Of a stretch of DNA of 64,000 nucleotides, positions 1 to 10,674 are shown piece after piece; positions within the stretch are counted from its first letter, which is position 1; each line of letters starts with the position of its first letter. Origin of the DNA: Mercurialis annua (taxonomy: Eukaryota > Streptophyta > Magnoliopsida > Malpighiales > Euphorbiaceae); contig NC_065577.1 of NCBI RefSeq assembly GCF_937616625.2, forward strand, positions 29,153,501 to 29,217,500, written 5' to 3'. Below the pieces are notes generated by a model that saw only the letters and a list, made by a program, of their open reading frames with translations, did not search any database and was not told where the DNA came from. The position numbers and the translations under genes were made by a program.

Positions 1-275
1 CTAAGGAAACACCTCATTAATGAAGATACATTATGAAAAGCTGAAATGGCACACGTGGACAACTCCTTGGTCTATTCTCATTGGTGGCTTCATTTAGACT
101 TGTACTAGGGTGTATTTTGATTCCTTTTGTGTCCTTAACTTATATAAGGATCATTTTGATCCCATTTTAGAGTTGGCACTCACTTTGAGAAATTTGTAGC
201 CACCATAACAATTATTTCCATATTTTGTTCTTTTTGTTCTTAGTGATATTTATAGTTTTTATTGAGGATTCAAGG
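1..275 (+). repeat. LTR fragment of the Athila-type family A
   Basis: This stretch matches the middle of the family A LTRs at 1,095-1,376 and 26,277-26,560, including the cytosine-poor TATATAAGG region. It is closer to the right-hand LTR because both keep a short segment (ctcattggtggc) that the 775-2,265 LTR lacks. It is cut by the window edge on the left and stops matching at about 275. It is either a truncated solo LTR or the inner part of a neighbouring copy. Confidence 0.8.
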
Positions 276-599
276 ATGATTTTTAATGCAAGATTTTCAA
301 ACTTGTTTTTCTCGTATAATTCGGAAAGTGGATCAAATGGATGAAATAAAATGGAACTCAAAGGAATTTATTCATATGCTTCCTATGTCCGGTTTTTCCT
401 GCTTATATGGAATCTAATGGGTTGCATGGAATAGTCAACGTGCATGCAGCGTTGAACGAGGCACATGTTAGGTAAACTCAGGTTCAAAACGTAATTGTTG
501 GCATAGAAGGAAGAGGATACATAACTGCTGATCTGGTTTTGATGGTTAGGATAGGTTCGGAAGATGGTCTACAAGTAGGTCATGGGGTGGTCATTTTAG
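276..599. other. Unassigned 324-bp stretch
   Basis: I see no recognisable coding or repeat structure here. It lies between an LTR fragment and clear LINE coding sequence, so it may be decayed LINE reverse-transcriptase sequence, but no motif supports that. Confidence 0.3.
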
Positions 600-774
600 A
601 GAGGTTGGCAATAATAATCTCGTTTATTAATGTTTGGAAATAAATAGCTCAACCTCGAGTAGACTTTTTCATTGGGACTACTCTTCATAACAATGTCCAT
701 ACTCTTGATGTTTTGGTAAAAATATCGATTATTAATGTAGAAAACTCTTCTTGTTCAATTTGCAATATAGTGGA
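600..774 (+). pseudogene. L1-type LINE ORF2, C-terminal part upstream of insertion A
   Basis: The + strand frame ending at 774 reads TLHNNVHTLDVL and then CSICNIVE. This is the start of the zf-RVT zinc-knuckle region at the C-terminal end of plant L1-type reverse transcriptase proteins. The reading resumes after element A at 27,421 with HLFIHCEFARRIW, which completes the Cys-Cys-His-Cys pattern. LINE ORF2 proteins carry out target-primed reverse transcription, and this copy is dead because a 26-kb element splits it. The last five bases (770-774, GTGGA) are the target-site duplication of element A. The upstream reverse transcriptase core is not recognisable within the window. Confidence 0.75.
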
Positions 775-944
775 TGGTAGGTGTAGAATTACCCCTATTT
801 TGCGAGTCTTTTTGTAGCGTTTTATAGCGAATTTGGTTGTATTTTGAGTCACATGTTGCTTATTTTTGTATCGAAGTGTTTCAAGTGCAAATTGAAGAAA
901 AACGGGGGGAAAGAAGTGGCATTTATCAACAAGCATGTCTTGTT

Positions 945-1046
945 CGAGACAAGGTGTGTCTCGATCGAGACAGAGTGTGTCTCGATCAAGACACACCTAG
1001 AAATGGCTTGTCTCGATCGAGACAAGTTGTGTCTCGATTGAGACAG
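945..1046. repeat. Palindrome cluster in U3 of element A 5' LTR
   Basis: Five or more copies of TCTCGATCGAGACA or close variants sit at intervals of about 20 bp. The fullest form, TGTCTCGATCGAGACA, is a perfect 16-bp palindrome. Equivalent clusters lie in the other two LTR copies (17,037-17,113 and 26,120-26,217). Confidence 0.9.
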
Positions 1047-1237
1047 TGACTGGAAAAGCAAGGGCTGATTCTTTAAAGCCTATTTTGAAAGAAACACTCC
1101 CATTTCAAAGGAATCACCTCATTAATGAATATACGTGATGAAAAGCTAAAATGGCACATGTGGACAACTCCTTGGTCAATTCTGCTTCATTTAAACTTGT
1201 ACTAGGATGTATTTTGATTCCATTTATGTCCTTAACT

Positions 1238-1246
1238 TATATAAGG
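1238..1246 (+). promoter_or_regulatory. TATA box of element A 5' LTR
   Basis: TATATAAGG lies in a sequence context conserved in the 3' LTR (26,413-26,421). It is the likely core promoter of the LTR. Confidence 0.6.
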
Positions 1247-2271
1247 ATCATTTTGTTCCCATTTTAGGGTTGACACTCACTTTGAGAAACTTGTACCCAC
1301 CATAACACTTATTTCCAGATTTTATTCTTTTTGTTCTTAGTGATATTTATAGTTTTTATTGTGGATTCAAGGTTATGATTATTACTTGAAGAAGTTTTAT
1401 CATTATTGAAGATTACTATTCCTTTTTTCATCCTATTGTCGCTCTACTTACTTAATGCTTATGGGTTCCATTTATTATTTCAAGGTAACTGATCTCTACA
1501 CTATGTTCTCTCTTTCTTTTTGTTTAGTTGATGATGCTATGTTAGTTATGAGTAGCTAAACCCCATTTTTAGGGGTTTTTATTCTAATTGTCATGCTTGT
1601 TGATTAAGTAATTAGGGTTAATATGTGATTAGAATTTGTTGTGTTTATTGGGCTTCGTTCTTAGATTAAATTGATCTTTTAATCTATGTTTTGTGTTTAG
1701 TTAATTGAATGAGAGTTATTTAATTAAACAGACTAGTTAAAAAAAAGTTTAGGGCTTAATCACGCGAGAACGGTTTAGGGCTTAGGTGGTTGTTAAGTTT
1801 GCGGATTAATCGGGTTTGATTAACATTGTTGAAATCTAAATACGCGAGAGCGATTTAGATTTCGGTGAATTGATCAAGCTTCTATTCTTTCAATTTTAGA
1901 CTCGAGAGTGCGAAATTTATACCTTTAGATAGCTTGACCCGAACCAATAACACTATTCAACCTAATTACTTAGGATTTATTTTGGCATGATTTAGCAACC
2001 TCTACCCCTATTTCCCAATTTGTTTAAACCCGTTTAATAGTTGATTACTTTAGTTAATTGTTTGCTTAGTATTTAAATTGTTAATTTGTTTAGTTTTGTT
2101 CCGATAATTGTTTAATCATAATTCAAATGCTTTCTTGCTAAACGAATTACGTTTCAAAGTTGATTTTCATTCTTGTCAAATCTTTTATCCCAGTGAGTTC
2201 GATATAGGACTTTTGTCCAGTTTATTACACGTTGCGATACCATGCATTTCGGTAAGTGACCAACAAGTTTT

Positions 2272-2289
2272 TGGAGCCGTTGCCGGGGA
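2272..2289 (+). other. Primer binding site of element A
   Basis: TGGAGCCGTTGCCGGGGA lies six bases after the LTR end. It differs by one base from TGGCGCCGTTGCCGGGGA, the tRNA-derived PBS usual in Athila and related Ty3/gypsy elements. Confidence 0.9.
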
Positions 2290-2542
2290 TGAGATTGTAT
2301 TTGATTTATTGAAAGTATTTTGAAACCTGAGCGAGTTAGTTATATTTTCTGTTTTTATTTTACTTGTTTGTTTTAGCTTTTTGTGGTTTTACGCGTGGGT
2401 GCTCTTGTTTTTGTTTGTGTTAGGATTTTACTCGTAGTGTATGCATAATACACGCCCATCCAAATTCCTGCTTGAACTATACCAAGAGGATCTCGGAAGT
2501 TTCGAAAGACGCGCGCGTTGAGCCAACCGTCCGCCCGTTAAC

Positions 2543-4457
2543 ATGGAGGGTTTTTGGAGAAGAATACCACGTAGAAGGTTTCAACCCTCACATAGAGGAA
2601 GGGTGACAACAATATCCACAACCCCCTCCTCCTATTGAGGATAGGAAAAGAGCAAGGTCAACATCTCCCAAGACAACAAAACCCAAGGGATGATCGCCCA
2701 CAACTACCGCAACCTATTCAAAGGCGTATCTTGGGCGGCTTCTTCTTGTCGGAGGTTGACAATGTGGATTATGGATGCTTCTCCCAACCGGTGCAAGGGG
2801 CTACATTTGAAATCAAGCTGAGCACCATCTAAGTCATGGAGAACCGGTGTGGTTTTTATGGGTTATCTAATGAAGACCCCAATGCTCACATTGCCAAGTT
2901 CCTAGGAGTAATCAACACTTTCAAACTCCACAACATAACTGCGAACCAAATCAAGCTCCGGATGGTTTCTTTCTCATTGAAGGACAAGGCAAGTTTATGG
3001 CTACAATCTCTTCCCAATGAGTCAATCCATTATTGGAGGGATTTGCCTCAAGCTTTTCTCACTAACTACTTCCCCAATAGGGAAAACCGCGAGGTTGAAT
3101 AAGGAAATCATAGACTTCTTGCAATATGATGGGAGTCATTAAGAGTGAATGGGAAAGGTTCAAGGACCTTCAACAGAATGTTCCACATCATCACCTTATG
3201 AAGGAGCATGTGATCCAAATCTTCTAAAATGGAATGGGTGAAACTACTGGAGCTACTATTGATGCGGCCTCGGGTGGATTGTTAATCCAAAAGACGTATG
3301 AGGAAGCCCTTGATTTGTTGGATCAATTGGCAATGATTAGTAGTTCATGGCCATTGGAAAGAAGAAGACCACCGGGTCAAAAGTCAGTTATGACTCTAGA
3401 AGATGCTCTCAAGAAGCAAAGGAACCCAAGGAATGCTCCGGTTGCTTATGTTCAAGTGGGTTATGAGTTTTATGGTGACTATAATCATATGGGAGGAGAA
3501 TGTCTAGTTGCGGGCCAAACTTTGAGTGAACAAGTAAATTACATTGGTGGTCAAAAGCAAGGTAATGACCCTTACTCCAACACTTACAATCCGGGTTGGA
3601 GGATTCACCCTAACTTTGGTTGGTAGAATAATGATGGGCAAGGTAATACGCAAGGTCACAAATAAGCGGGTCCAAGCTTTCAAGGTGGACATAGGCCTCC
3701 ACAACAAAAAAGAAACTACCACCACAACAATGGCAATAATTAAGGCAATAGACCTCAACACCCTCACGGGTTCCAACCACAAAGGAATCTGGAAAAGGGG
3801 GTAAGCTTGATAAGGTGCTTGAAAGGTTGAAAAGGATGGAAATGGACTCAAGGCAAAAAGACATGAATCATGCATCCACCATTCATCATTTGGAGACTCA
3901 AATCTATTAACTAGCCACCACTCTTCAAGGTAGAGAGCTCAAGGCGGTTTACCTTCAACCACGGAATCTAATCCGAGGGAACAACTCAAAGCGGTTGAGC
4001 TTAAGAGTGAGAAGACACTTGAGAAGGCTAATGATAAGAGGCCAAGAATTAAAAAAGATGAGCCTATTGTTGTTGAAGACATTACATGCTCTAGCAAAGA
4101 ATTGCCAAGGGTTAGTGAGGAGGTAGTTATTGAAGCTGAGGAGTCATATGTGAGACCACCTTCACCTTCTCCATTTGCACCTAAGGTACCCTTTCCAGGT
4201 AAATTGAAGAAAGTGCCCGATACTCAAAAATTTCACAAGTTCTTGGAGATATTCAAGAAGCTCCAAATCAACCATAGCCTTGCGGATGCCTTGAGGGAGA
4301 TTCCCCTATATTCTAAGTTCATCAAGGACATTATCATGAACAAGAGGAGTTGGGTGAAAGATGGCACTATCTTTCTACAGAAAAGTTGTAGCTCCATCAT
4401 ACAAAGTGTTTTGCCAACAAAACTAAAAGATATAGGGAGTTTTACTATTCCTTGAAA
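2543..4457 (+). pseudogene. gag: Athila-type gag, broken
   Basis: Gag proteins form the retrotransposon's virus-like particle. Fragments in shifting frames cover the Athila gag order. A capsid-like segment at 2,836-3,102 contains FYGLSNEDPNAHI and a run of hydrophobic and aromatic positions ending in ANYFP-like sequence (TNYFP here). A segment at 3,234-3,626 contains YSNTYNPGWRIHPNFGW, which is very characteristic of Athila. A C-terminal segment at 4,102-4,455 runs up to KLKDIGSFTIP, just before the protease. At least three stops or frameshifts separate these pieces, so no full-length product is possible. The reading start is uncertain; the first ATG after the leader is at 2,543. Confidence 0.8.
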
Positions 4458-4990
4458 TATAGGAATGTGAACTTTATTAATTGCTTGTGTGATTTGGGTT
4501 CTAGCATTAATTTGATGCCTTTGTTTCTTTTTAGGTCCTTGTTAGGTGATCAACCGGTGAGGCGCACCTCGATGGTATTGCAACTTGCTGATAACTCTCT
4601 TAAGAAGCCGTATGGGTTAGTTGAAGATGTACTTGTTAAAGTGGATAAGTTCATCTTTTCGGAGAACTTTGTGATCCTAGACTATGCGGTGAATAAGAAG
4701 TGTCCAATGATCCTCGTTCGCCCATTCATGAATACCTCTTAGGCTTTGCTTGATGTGCACGCCGGAATGCTTACTTTGAGAATCGACAAAGAAAGGGTCG
4801 AATTTGACATGAAGAGAGTGATGCGGAATGCCATCGAGGAGGAGGAGGAATGCATGAGGGTGGATCTAATATATGAAATAGTTGAGGAGCAACTAAAATT
4901 GAACATTGAGAGGCTTAATGGTAAAACGAAAGGGGATTTGGAACAATCAAATGTCCCAGAAGCTTGTTTTGATCAAAACAACCTTGTTTC
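4452..4990 (+). pseudogene. Athila-type aspartic protease region
   Basis: The pseudoprotease contains CDLGSSINLMP. It sits where the retropepsin D[ST]G active site belongs, but leucine replaces the usual Thr/Ser after the aspartate, as in many Athila copies. Downstream, QLADNS, VEDVLVKVDKFIFSENFVILD and a degenerate ILxRPF follow the retropepsin order. A TAG at 4,741-4,743 interrupts the frame before a glutamate-rich tail. The enzyme would cleave the Gag-Pol polyprotein. The position directly after the gag C-terminus and upstream of the RT is as expected. Confidence 0.75.
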
Positions 4991-5047
4991 TTTCAAAACA
5001 TAAGACCCAAGAAGCAGTGAGAAGCCTCAAGAATCATTTTTCATTCG

Positions 5048-5120
5048 AAACAAGGCTGTCTCGATCGAGACAACATCTATCTCGATAGAGACACCATCTG
5101 TTTTGATTGAAACAAGTATA
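5048..5120. repeat. Internal copy of the TCTCGATCGAGACA palindrome cluster
   Basis: One perfect 16-bp palindrome (5,057-5,072) and two diverged ones (about 5,083 and 5,099) lie between the protease and the RT of element A. This is within what was the polyprotein reading frame. It is the same motif as in the LTRs. Confidence 0.85.
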
Positions 5121-5479
5121 CCAATAGAGGTGTCTGTTTTTTTCAACTTTCAAAGGTCGTTTTTCATTCCTATGACCAAGACACAAAGTATTCGGAGGAG
5201 GATGAACCAAGGCCTGAGATTTTGACCAAAGTGAGGGAATAACACCACCTTCCTCCGTTGTACCGCCAAATGTTAAGCTAAAAAATTACCACCTCATCTC
5301 CGATATGCTTTGGTAGGCAAAAATAAAACATTGCCCATTATTATTGCCAACGAGCTATCAGATGCTCAAGAGAGGAGAGTTATTCAAGTGGTGAAAAGTC
5401 ATACTTTGGCCATGGGATGGCAAATATCTGATATTCGTGGTATTAATCTTCTAGTGGTGATGCATAAAATCCACTTGTA

Positions 5480-5666
5480 ATACGAGTCTAAAGCCTCCGC
5501 ACAAAGGCAAAGAAGGCTAAACCCGAATATGAAAGAAGTAGTTCACAAGGAGATAGTCAAGCTTCAAGACGCCGAAATCATATACCCCATATCCGATAAT
5601 GGATGGGTGAGTCATACCCAATGTGTTCCTAAAAAAAGGGGGATGACGGTAGTTGAGAATGAGAAG
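5480..5666 (+). pseudogene. pol: Athila reverse transcriptase, first piece
   Basis: The + strand reads NPNMKEVVHKEIVKLQDAEIIYPISD and then a VPKKRGMTVVENEK-like stretch, the N-terminal part of Athila RT. The gene continues after the nested minus-strand element at 10,906-10,950 (STRTVTGWS) and then at 17,302 (INYRKLNAETRKDHF). The frame is open across both insertion points once the 5-bp duplications are allowed for. About 300 bp upstream (5,100-5,480) is more decayed polyprotein sequence with several stops. Confidence 0.8.
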
Positions 5667-5892
5667 TGATGGATCCGAATATTGGATGTCAGTCTAAGAG
5701 TTGGGATCTTTTGGGGTTCAGATCAAGTGTCTGTTAAGTAGTGATTGGTTTTTTATGCACGGACCCCTTAGCAGGTGGAGTTGTGGCCCTTTTATAGTGT
5801 TTTTAGTGCGCTCCGTTTTCCCTTCTTCATCTAGACGATGTGGGATTTGTGGGTTCCTTCCTTTTACCTTATTTTATTCGCTTGTTCCATCA
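5667..5892 (-). repeat. 3' LTR of the Tat-like element
   Basis: This 226-bp LTR has TG...CA ends and pairs with 10,675-10,900. Next to it is a run of 15 C (5,898-5,912), which reads as poly-G on the element's strand and is the likely polypurine tract. Confidence 0.9.
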
Positions 5893-6779
5893 TTAATCCC
5901 CCCCCCCCCCCCGAGGTATTGCAATAACTGGGTATTTATGCCGAGATTCGTTCATTGCAATCTATATTGTGGGGGATTTCTTCGTAAGTTTTTACAAATG
6001 ATATTGACTTTGCTCTTCTCCTAGTCGTCTGATGCGACTGTTTTGTGTTGACTTTTATGAAACTGCTCAGCCTAAGCCGGTTGTAAGGAGGTTCGGTAAG
6101 CTGACTTATACGATCTTTATTTGTCTTGTGTTGATTATGGGTTCTCCTTGTGCCTTTTGTAGCATGTTTTGGTTGTTTGGTTTTGTTTGGCCCAACCAAA
6201 ACAGGCTACCAAAAAAGCTTCGAGGGGATTCTGTGTTTTGTGTAGGCTGGTATTTCTTTCGTATGCTTATCTTTCCCTTCTTCTCTCATGGATTCTCCCT
6301 CGTTTTGTTTTTCTTTCTGCCTTATATTGGGGTTCTTTCTGTGCTTTTCCTATCTTGACTGGGTTGATTGGCTTTGCTCATTTCAACCCAAGCAAGCTAC
6401 AACAAGGCTCATGGAGACCCCATGCCTATGTCTGTTTTCCCCAGGTTTTTTCTCTCTTCTTCCTCTTTTTTTAATGCTGTGTGTTCATGTATTTGTAGCT
6501 ATCGCGTCTTTTGAAGTTCTTCCTCGTTTCTCGCGCGTCATTCTCTCTCCTGATTTCTTACGGTTGGATTGCATGTGCCTCTTCGATATTAGTGTTACAG
6601 TGGTTATAGCTTCTTTTTACCATTTATTACTTCTGGGTTTTCCCTTTTTACCCTTTTTGTTTTATCTTTTTACCCTCTCGGGAAAGTTTATTAATAGCTC
6701 TTTTTCTTTGCATTTCCTTTCTTTACATCTTTCGTGATTTTTCTTTTTATCTCTCAACTGTTGTCGTTTCCCCTTCTCC
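5893..6779. other. Pyrimidine-rich spacer of the Tat-like element
   Basis: Open frames rich in Phe, Leu and Cys on the + strand come from T-rich sequence and are not convincing genes. The stretch could be the promoter and leader region of the antisense ORF that follows. Confidence 0.4.
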
Positions 6780-7640
6780 TGCTGCTACGCCTTCAGTGAC
6801 TCCTCCTTCTGCTTCTTCCGAGAGTAGTCGGAAGCGCCCTGCTACTGGTCCTTCGGATTCCTCTTTGAAGGACGTGCCTCGCCCTCATCGGGACGTGCCT
6901 CGCTCCACCTTTGTGTTGAAGGGTAGTGCTGTCGACCGGGACTGCTTTATTCTTCTGAAGGGGGCTCCTATTGACTCCAACCACATTTAGAACGCTGTTT
7001 CCGATTATCTTCGGAGTCAGTGTTTGTTGTCTATGGTTGGACAAGTCCTTGGCGTGGGGGTGCGCCTTCCATCTACGCTACTTGTTTACGGCTCCTTGAT
7101 GAGGTCCGTCGGTTGGAGAACGATTGGACTTGTCTCTCTAATTTCAAGAATTCTCGGACGGAAGTTGGCGCTCAATTTGCACAAATGTCTGCGGCCTTGG
7201 CTCGTTTTCAGGAGGCGTAGAAGCGGCAATCGGATGAGATCCTTCTTTTGAGGGCTTCAAACGAGTCTCTGAGGAACGACCTTCGTGAGAAGACTGTTCT
7301 TGCGACCTCTCTAGAGAAGCAGCTTGATCAGAGGGGTATGTAGGTGGAGTCCTTGCAGCAGTCTCTTCGTCAGCTTGAGGATCGTATTACGGACCTCGAG
7401 GAACAGCTGAATAATGTTCGTTTGGATCGGGTGGAAGTGGAGGCAGAATGTTCTCGCTTGGAGTTGTAAGGCCAGGCCTTGGAGAATCAACAAGGGGATG
7501 CTACTGTTGTAGTCCCTTTGATGTTTTAGTAGTATCGCCGGTCTATCAGGTCAGTTATTTTGAAAGACTATCCAATGGCGGATCTCTCCTTCCTTTATGT
7601 TGATTGGCTCGGTTTCGTGACCAGTGTCTCTCTACCTTGG
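6780..7640 (+). pseudogene. Antisense additional ORF (coiled-coil protein), decayed
   Basis: On the strand opposite gag, a Ser/Pro-rich segment (about 6,790-6,990) is followed by a long heptad-like coiled coil (about 7,090-7,480). Motifs include RLLDEVRRLENDW, LRASNESLRNDLREK and LEDRITDLEEQLNNV. Several in-frame stops are TAG or TAA at positions where the helix predicts Gln, as expected from C-to-T decay, and one frameshift lies near 7,080. Tat-lineage elements such as Grande are known to carry additional ORFs antisense to gag-pol near the 3' LTR, and this fits that class. Function is unknown. Codon periodicity and the helical pattern suggest it was once translated. Confidence 0.6.
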
Positions 7641-8448
7641 CTGTAAAAAATCTACATTTGAGGCGTTGGTGGGTGCCTCTCCTTCATCCGAGGTTGTTCC
7701 TCCGTCTTCTTCTTATGTTGTTGCCATGCCTTCTCCTCTGCCTGTTTCGGGTGTTTTTTTTCCGGTATTAATTGACGGTGTGCCTCCTTCTTCCGCTGGT
7801 AGTTGAAGTCCGTTTCACCCCTCTTTGTGTTGCTATTGTTTTCTTTTATTTGTTATGTATTTTTTTTAATGTTGGAGAGTGTGGCCTCCTTTTATGTCGC
7901 TCATATGTTTTAATAATACTACTTTTGGCCGTTTCACTTATCTGTTTTCTTGTTTTGCTGTTTATGTTTCTTGTAAGGTTTTTGTTGAAGTTTTTTTATT
8001 TCTTGTTTGCTTGCTCATGTCGATTCACATTGTTGTTGTGTTGTTGTGTTATTGTTGTTTGTTTATTTTGGGAGATACATTTCTCCGTTTTATTTGGCCA
8101 TTGCCTTAATGAGATATGTATCTCTTTCATTTATGGTCGTTGCCTTAAGAGGTCTGTTCCTCTTTTCTTTGGTCGTTGCCTTGGGAAATATGTATCTCCT
8201 GAGTCGCTTTTATGTGTGTTTGTTTATATCTTCAGATTTTGCTGTTGCTCTTAATTTGCATTTTGCTACTTAGTCAAAAAGAGAACTTTGATTGTATTGA
8301 AATTGACATGGAGATGCTAGTTGATATAAAAATGAAGGCTATTATCTTTCTCTTTTGGCCTTCATTCTTTGACTTTCTTCTTCCGGTCACTTTATCCTTA
8401 TGTCTCGTTCATGGCGATGGTGTAGCATTTGCTTGCTATCTCTTGATC
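7641..8448. other. Non-coding T-rich interior of the Tat-like element
   Basis: The stretch is T-rich with several hydrophobic open frames on the + strand (7,772-8,254 and others) that overlap one another and carry no motif. A motif (ggtcgttgcctta and variants) repeats three times near 8,095-8,185, each followed by an ATGTATCTC-like box. No pol sequence is visible where RT should be. Confidence 0.4.
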
Positions 8449-8978
8449 TCACATCACGTTGATTACTCCTCCTAGGGTTGGTATCTTCATTACCAGGTAG
8501 CCAATGTTGGTGATTGCTCCTAAGTCATATAGGAACGGCCTCCCTAGTATTCCATTATAGGCTAGCGACATGTCCACAACTGAAAACAGTATCTTGACTT
8601 CCTTTGTTTCTTTTTCTCCCCTTCCAAACTCTATCATTCCGCCAGGGCATGGGGTAGGATAGGGGTTCCTCCGAGTCCCATGATCGGCACCGGGTTGTGT
8701 TTGAGCTTTCCAAGTTCTCCTCCGATCCTTTTCTATGTTTCCTATGTCATTAGATTTACCGCACTTCCCTCATCTACAACTAGCTTCATTACCAGGAAAT
8801 TGTTGATGATTGCTTCTACCACCAATGCGTCATTATGCGGCCCTTTTACGTGCAGAATGTCGTATGCCAAGAAGGTGATCACCTTTGTTATTTCTCCTTT
8901 TCCTCCGGCCTGCTCCGCTACCTGCATTATCTCGGCTCTCAGTCTTTTCCTTCCTTCTTTCGCACTTTTTCCGCCCAC
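8449..8978 (-). pseudogene. Tat-like aspartic protease region, broken
   Basis: Reading right to left, a segment at 8,742-8,978 contains NDALVVEAIINN and VVDEGSAVNLM, the retropepsin active-site region with DEGS in place of DTGS. A second segment at 8,449-8,637 contains YNGILGRPFLYDLGAI, the conserved ILGRP flap region. A stop and frame change separate them. The segments follow gag in the usual order, and the reading ends where the polymerase should start, so the whole RT to integrase part has been lost or was never present. Confidence 0.7.
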
Positions 8979-9294
8979 AATGATGCTAACAACTCCGACG
9001 ATGTCTTTTTTTCTTCCCCTTTCTTCTTCCTTTTTCTCTTCTTGGTCTGCTCCTTCCTTCTGTTGCTCCTTTTTCTCTCTGTTGTTTGTGAATTTCCCTA
9101 ATGCTCCTGACTCAATTAGCTTCTCTATTTCCTTCTTCAGGTCATAGCATTATTTTGTGTGGTGTCTGTAGTCCTCGTGGAATTCATAGTACCGGTTCTC
9201 ATCTCTCGTTTCGGTTCCGTGGATAATCTTTCTGGGCCATATCACCGACGTTCTGCTTTCTTTGACCCACATTAGGACTTTTGCCCTTGTGGTG

Positions 9295-10267
9295 TTACTG
9301 GTGTGAATGCCTTTGTCCTGTCGCCATACTTTGATCGGTAATCATGGGAGTACCTGATGTCATTCCTCCAGTGGTTATTTTCTTCATAGGGGTTGTACCT
9401 GCCAATACTTTGGTGGCTCGTGCTATAATCCTTTCGTGAATGCGAGGATTGTCTTTAAGAGGCGCTTTCCTTGCTTTCCTCCCTTCTTGGCGCATCGTTT
9501 GTTTTTTGTCTCCTTCCGTCGTCTACGTTGATGCATTTATGGGCTACCGCCATTACCTCCTGATATATTTTTGGCTTTTTCGAGCTTAGTTTGTCTCCTA
9601 GTATTCCCATCCTTGTTCCCTTCTTTAGGGCTTGTACCGCCGTGTCGTTGTTTAGGTCCTCAATCTTCATAGCCTCGTTGTTGAATCTTTCAATGTATGC
9701 TCTGAGTGTTTCCCCTACTCCTTGTTTGCATCTGTACAGTTCTTCCGAGCTTCTCTTGGGCGGGATATTTGTGAAAAACCTTATCACGAATTTTCTATTT
9801 AGTTGCCTCCAGGCAGTTATTGATCCGACTTTTAAGCCGTTGTACCATCTCTGTACTGTGTCACTAAGTGTGGTCGGAAATGTCTTACAAAGTATCGCGT
9901 CTGAGACATCCAGTAGCACCATCTTATTGTAGAATTTGGTGATGTGGCTTTCTGAACAACCGGTGCCGTCAAAATTGTTGAAGTTGGCTATCTTGAGTCT
10001 TTCCGGCCGTTTTTCAGGCAATACGCTCATCGACAGGGGTGATTTCCCATCTATCATGCTACTGGCTTGGACGTGCTCTCTTGACTTATCTTCAGCTACC
10101 TTCTGCATTTCTTCTGAGATGAGCCATTGAACTTCTTTCAGGTCCACACTGTTTGTTCCTATCTTCGATTGCCTGGGGGCAGTCAGCTTTGTCTCTTCCT
10201 TTTCTTCATCTTCGATCGTAACTACTTTCGGGTTCGTCCCTTCCGGATCGTCGACTATGTCGTGCAT
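9295..10267 (-). pseudogene. gag: Tat-like gag
   Basis: A 270-codon frame (9,455-10,267) starts MHDIVDDPEG. It contains the Ty3/gypsy capsid pattern, with FDGTGCSESHITKFYNKM, then TVQRWYNGL, then FVIRFFTNIPPKRSSEELY and LRAYIERFNNEAM. This is the retrotransposon gag domain over about residues 90-230. The tail is basic (RRQKTNDAPRREE). A frameshift near 9,455-9,495 leads to a further basic stretch (9,295-9,495) that would lie between gag and protease. It is the best-preserved coding piece of this element and could still encode a capsid-like protein. Confidence 0.8.
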
Positions 10268-10352
10268 CTTCCCTTAACCGCTTGTCCTTTTGTCGGCTAG
10301 GTTCCGGCACGTGTTTTGGTTAAGTGTCTGTGACCTGATTGACTCTGTCGCC

Positions 10353-10673
10353 TCATCCACCATCGTTGCTATCTCTTCCCTGAAACGCCTCATCGCACCT
10401 TTCATTATTAGCCCAACGGCTTCTTGGAAATCTTGACTGGACCCACCTTCCGGTGTTGGTGTCGGACTTCCGAATCCCTAAAAGAAGATTCATGATCATC
10501 CTACTGCTCCAGGAGCTAGGGGGTTCGTAGACTATCCTTAGTGACCTCCGATACGCCGGGTAAGGTGCCTTTTTCCTTGGCCGCTGGTCCCGTTGTGTTC
10601 TTGCAGACATCCGCCATGGCTCAATCCGATCAGCAGAATTTTTGTTCCTATGATTTCCCACAGACGGCGCCAA
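10353..10673 (-). other. Leader ORF of the Tat-like element
   Basis: A 106-codon minus-strand frame runs from inside the PBS toward gag. It is rich in Arg and Ser and shows no motif. It may be leader sequence or a frameshifted N-terminal extension of gag. Confidence 0.3.
10656..10672 (-). other. Primer binding site of the Tat-like element
   Basis: The minus strand reads TGGCGCCGTCTGTGGGA two bases after the right-hand LTR. This is a common Ty3/gypsy PBS in plants and fixes the element's orientation. Confidence 0.9.
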
Positions 10674-10674
10674 A

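Larger units (their letters stand above)
775..2265 (+). repeat. 5' LTR of element A
   Basis: The LTR begins TGGTAGGTGTAG and ends GACCAACA, so it has TG...CA ends. A TATATAAGG box lies at 1,238-1,246. About 190 bp upstream of it, in the presumed U3, is a cluster of TCTCGATCGAGACA palindromes (945-1,046). The 3' LTR and the reverse solo LTR match over the whole length. Small ORFs across the palindromes reflect a stop-free repeat and are unlikely to be genes. Confidence 0.9.

Noticed and set aside
945..1046. CRISPR-like array of palindromic repeats
   Set aside because: The repeats lie inside retrotransposon LTRs of a plant genome, units vary, spacers are a few bases and not unique, and no cas genes exist.
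685..1061. Overlapping small proteins on both strands with LDRDT, SIETH or SRSRQ repeats
   Set aside because: They arise because the palindrome has no stop in any frame. No start context, and equivalent frames appear at every cluster.
2272..2289. tRNA gene fragments at the PBS positions
   Set aside because: Each match is only 11-18 bases, directly next to an LTR, and is explained as a primer binding site. No cloverleaf could be built.
5701..6737. Membrane-like proteins in the Tat-like element
   Set aside because: Phe/Leu-rich frames follow from T-rich sequence, overlap in several frames, and lack any family motif.
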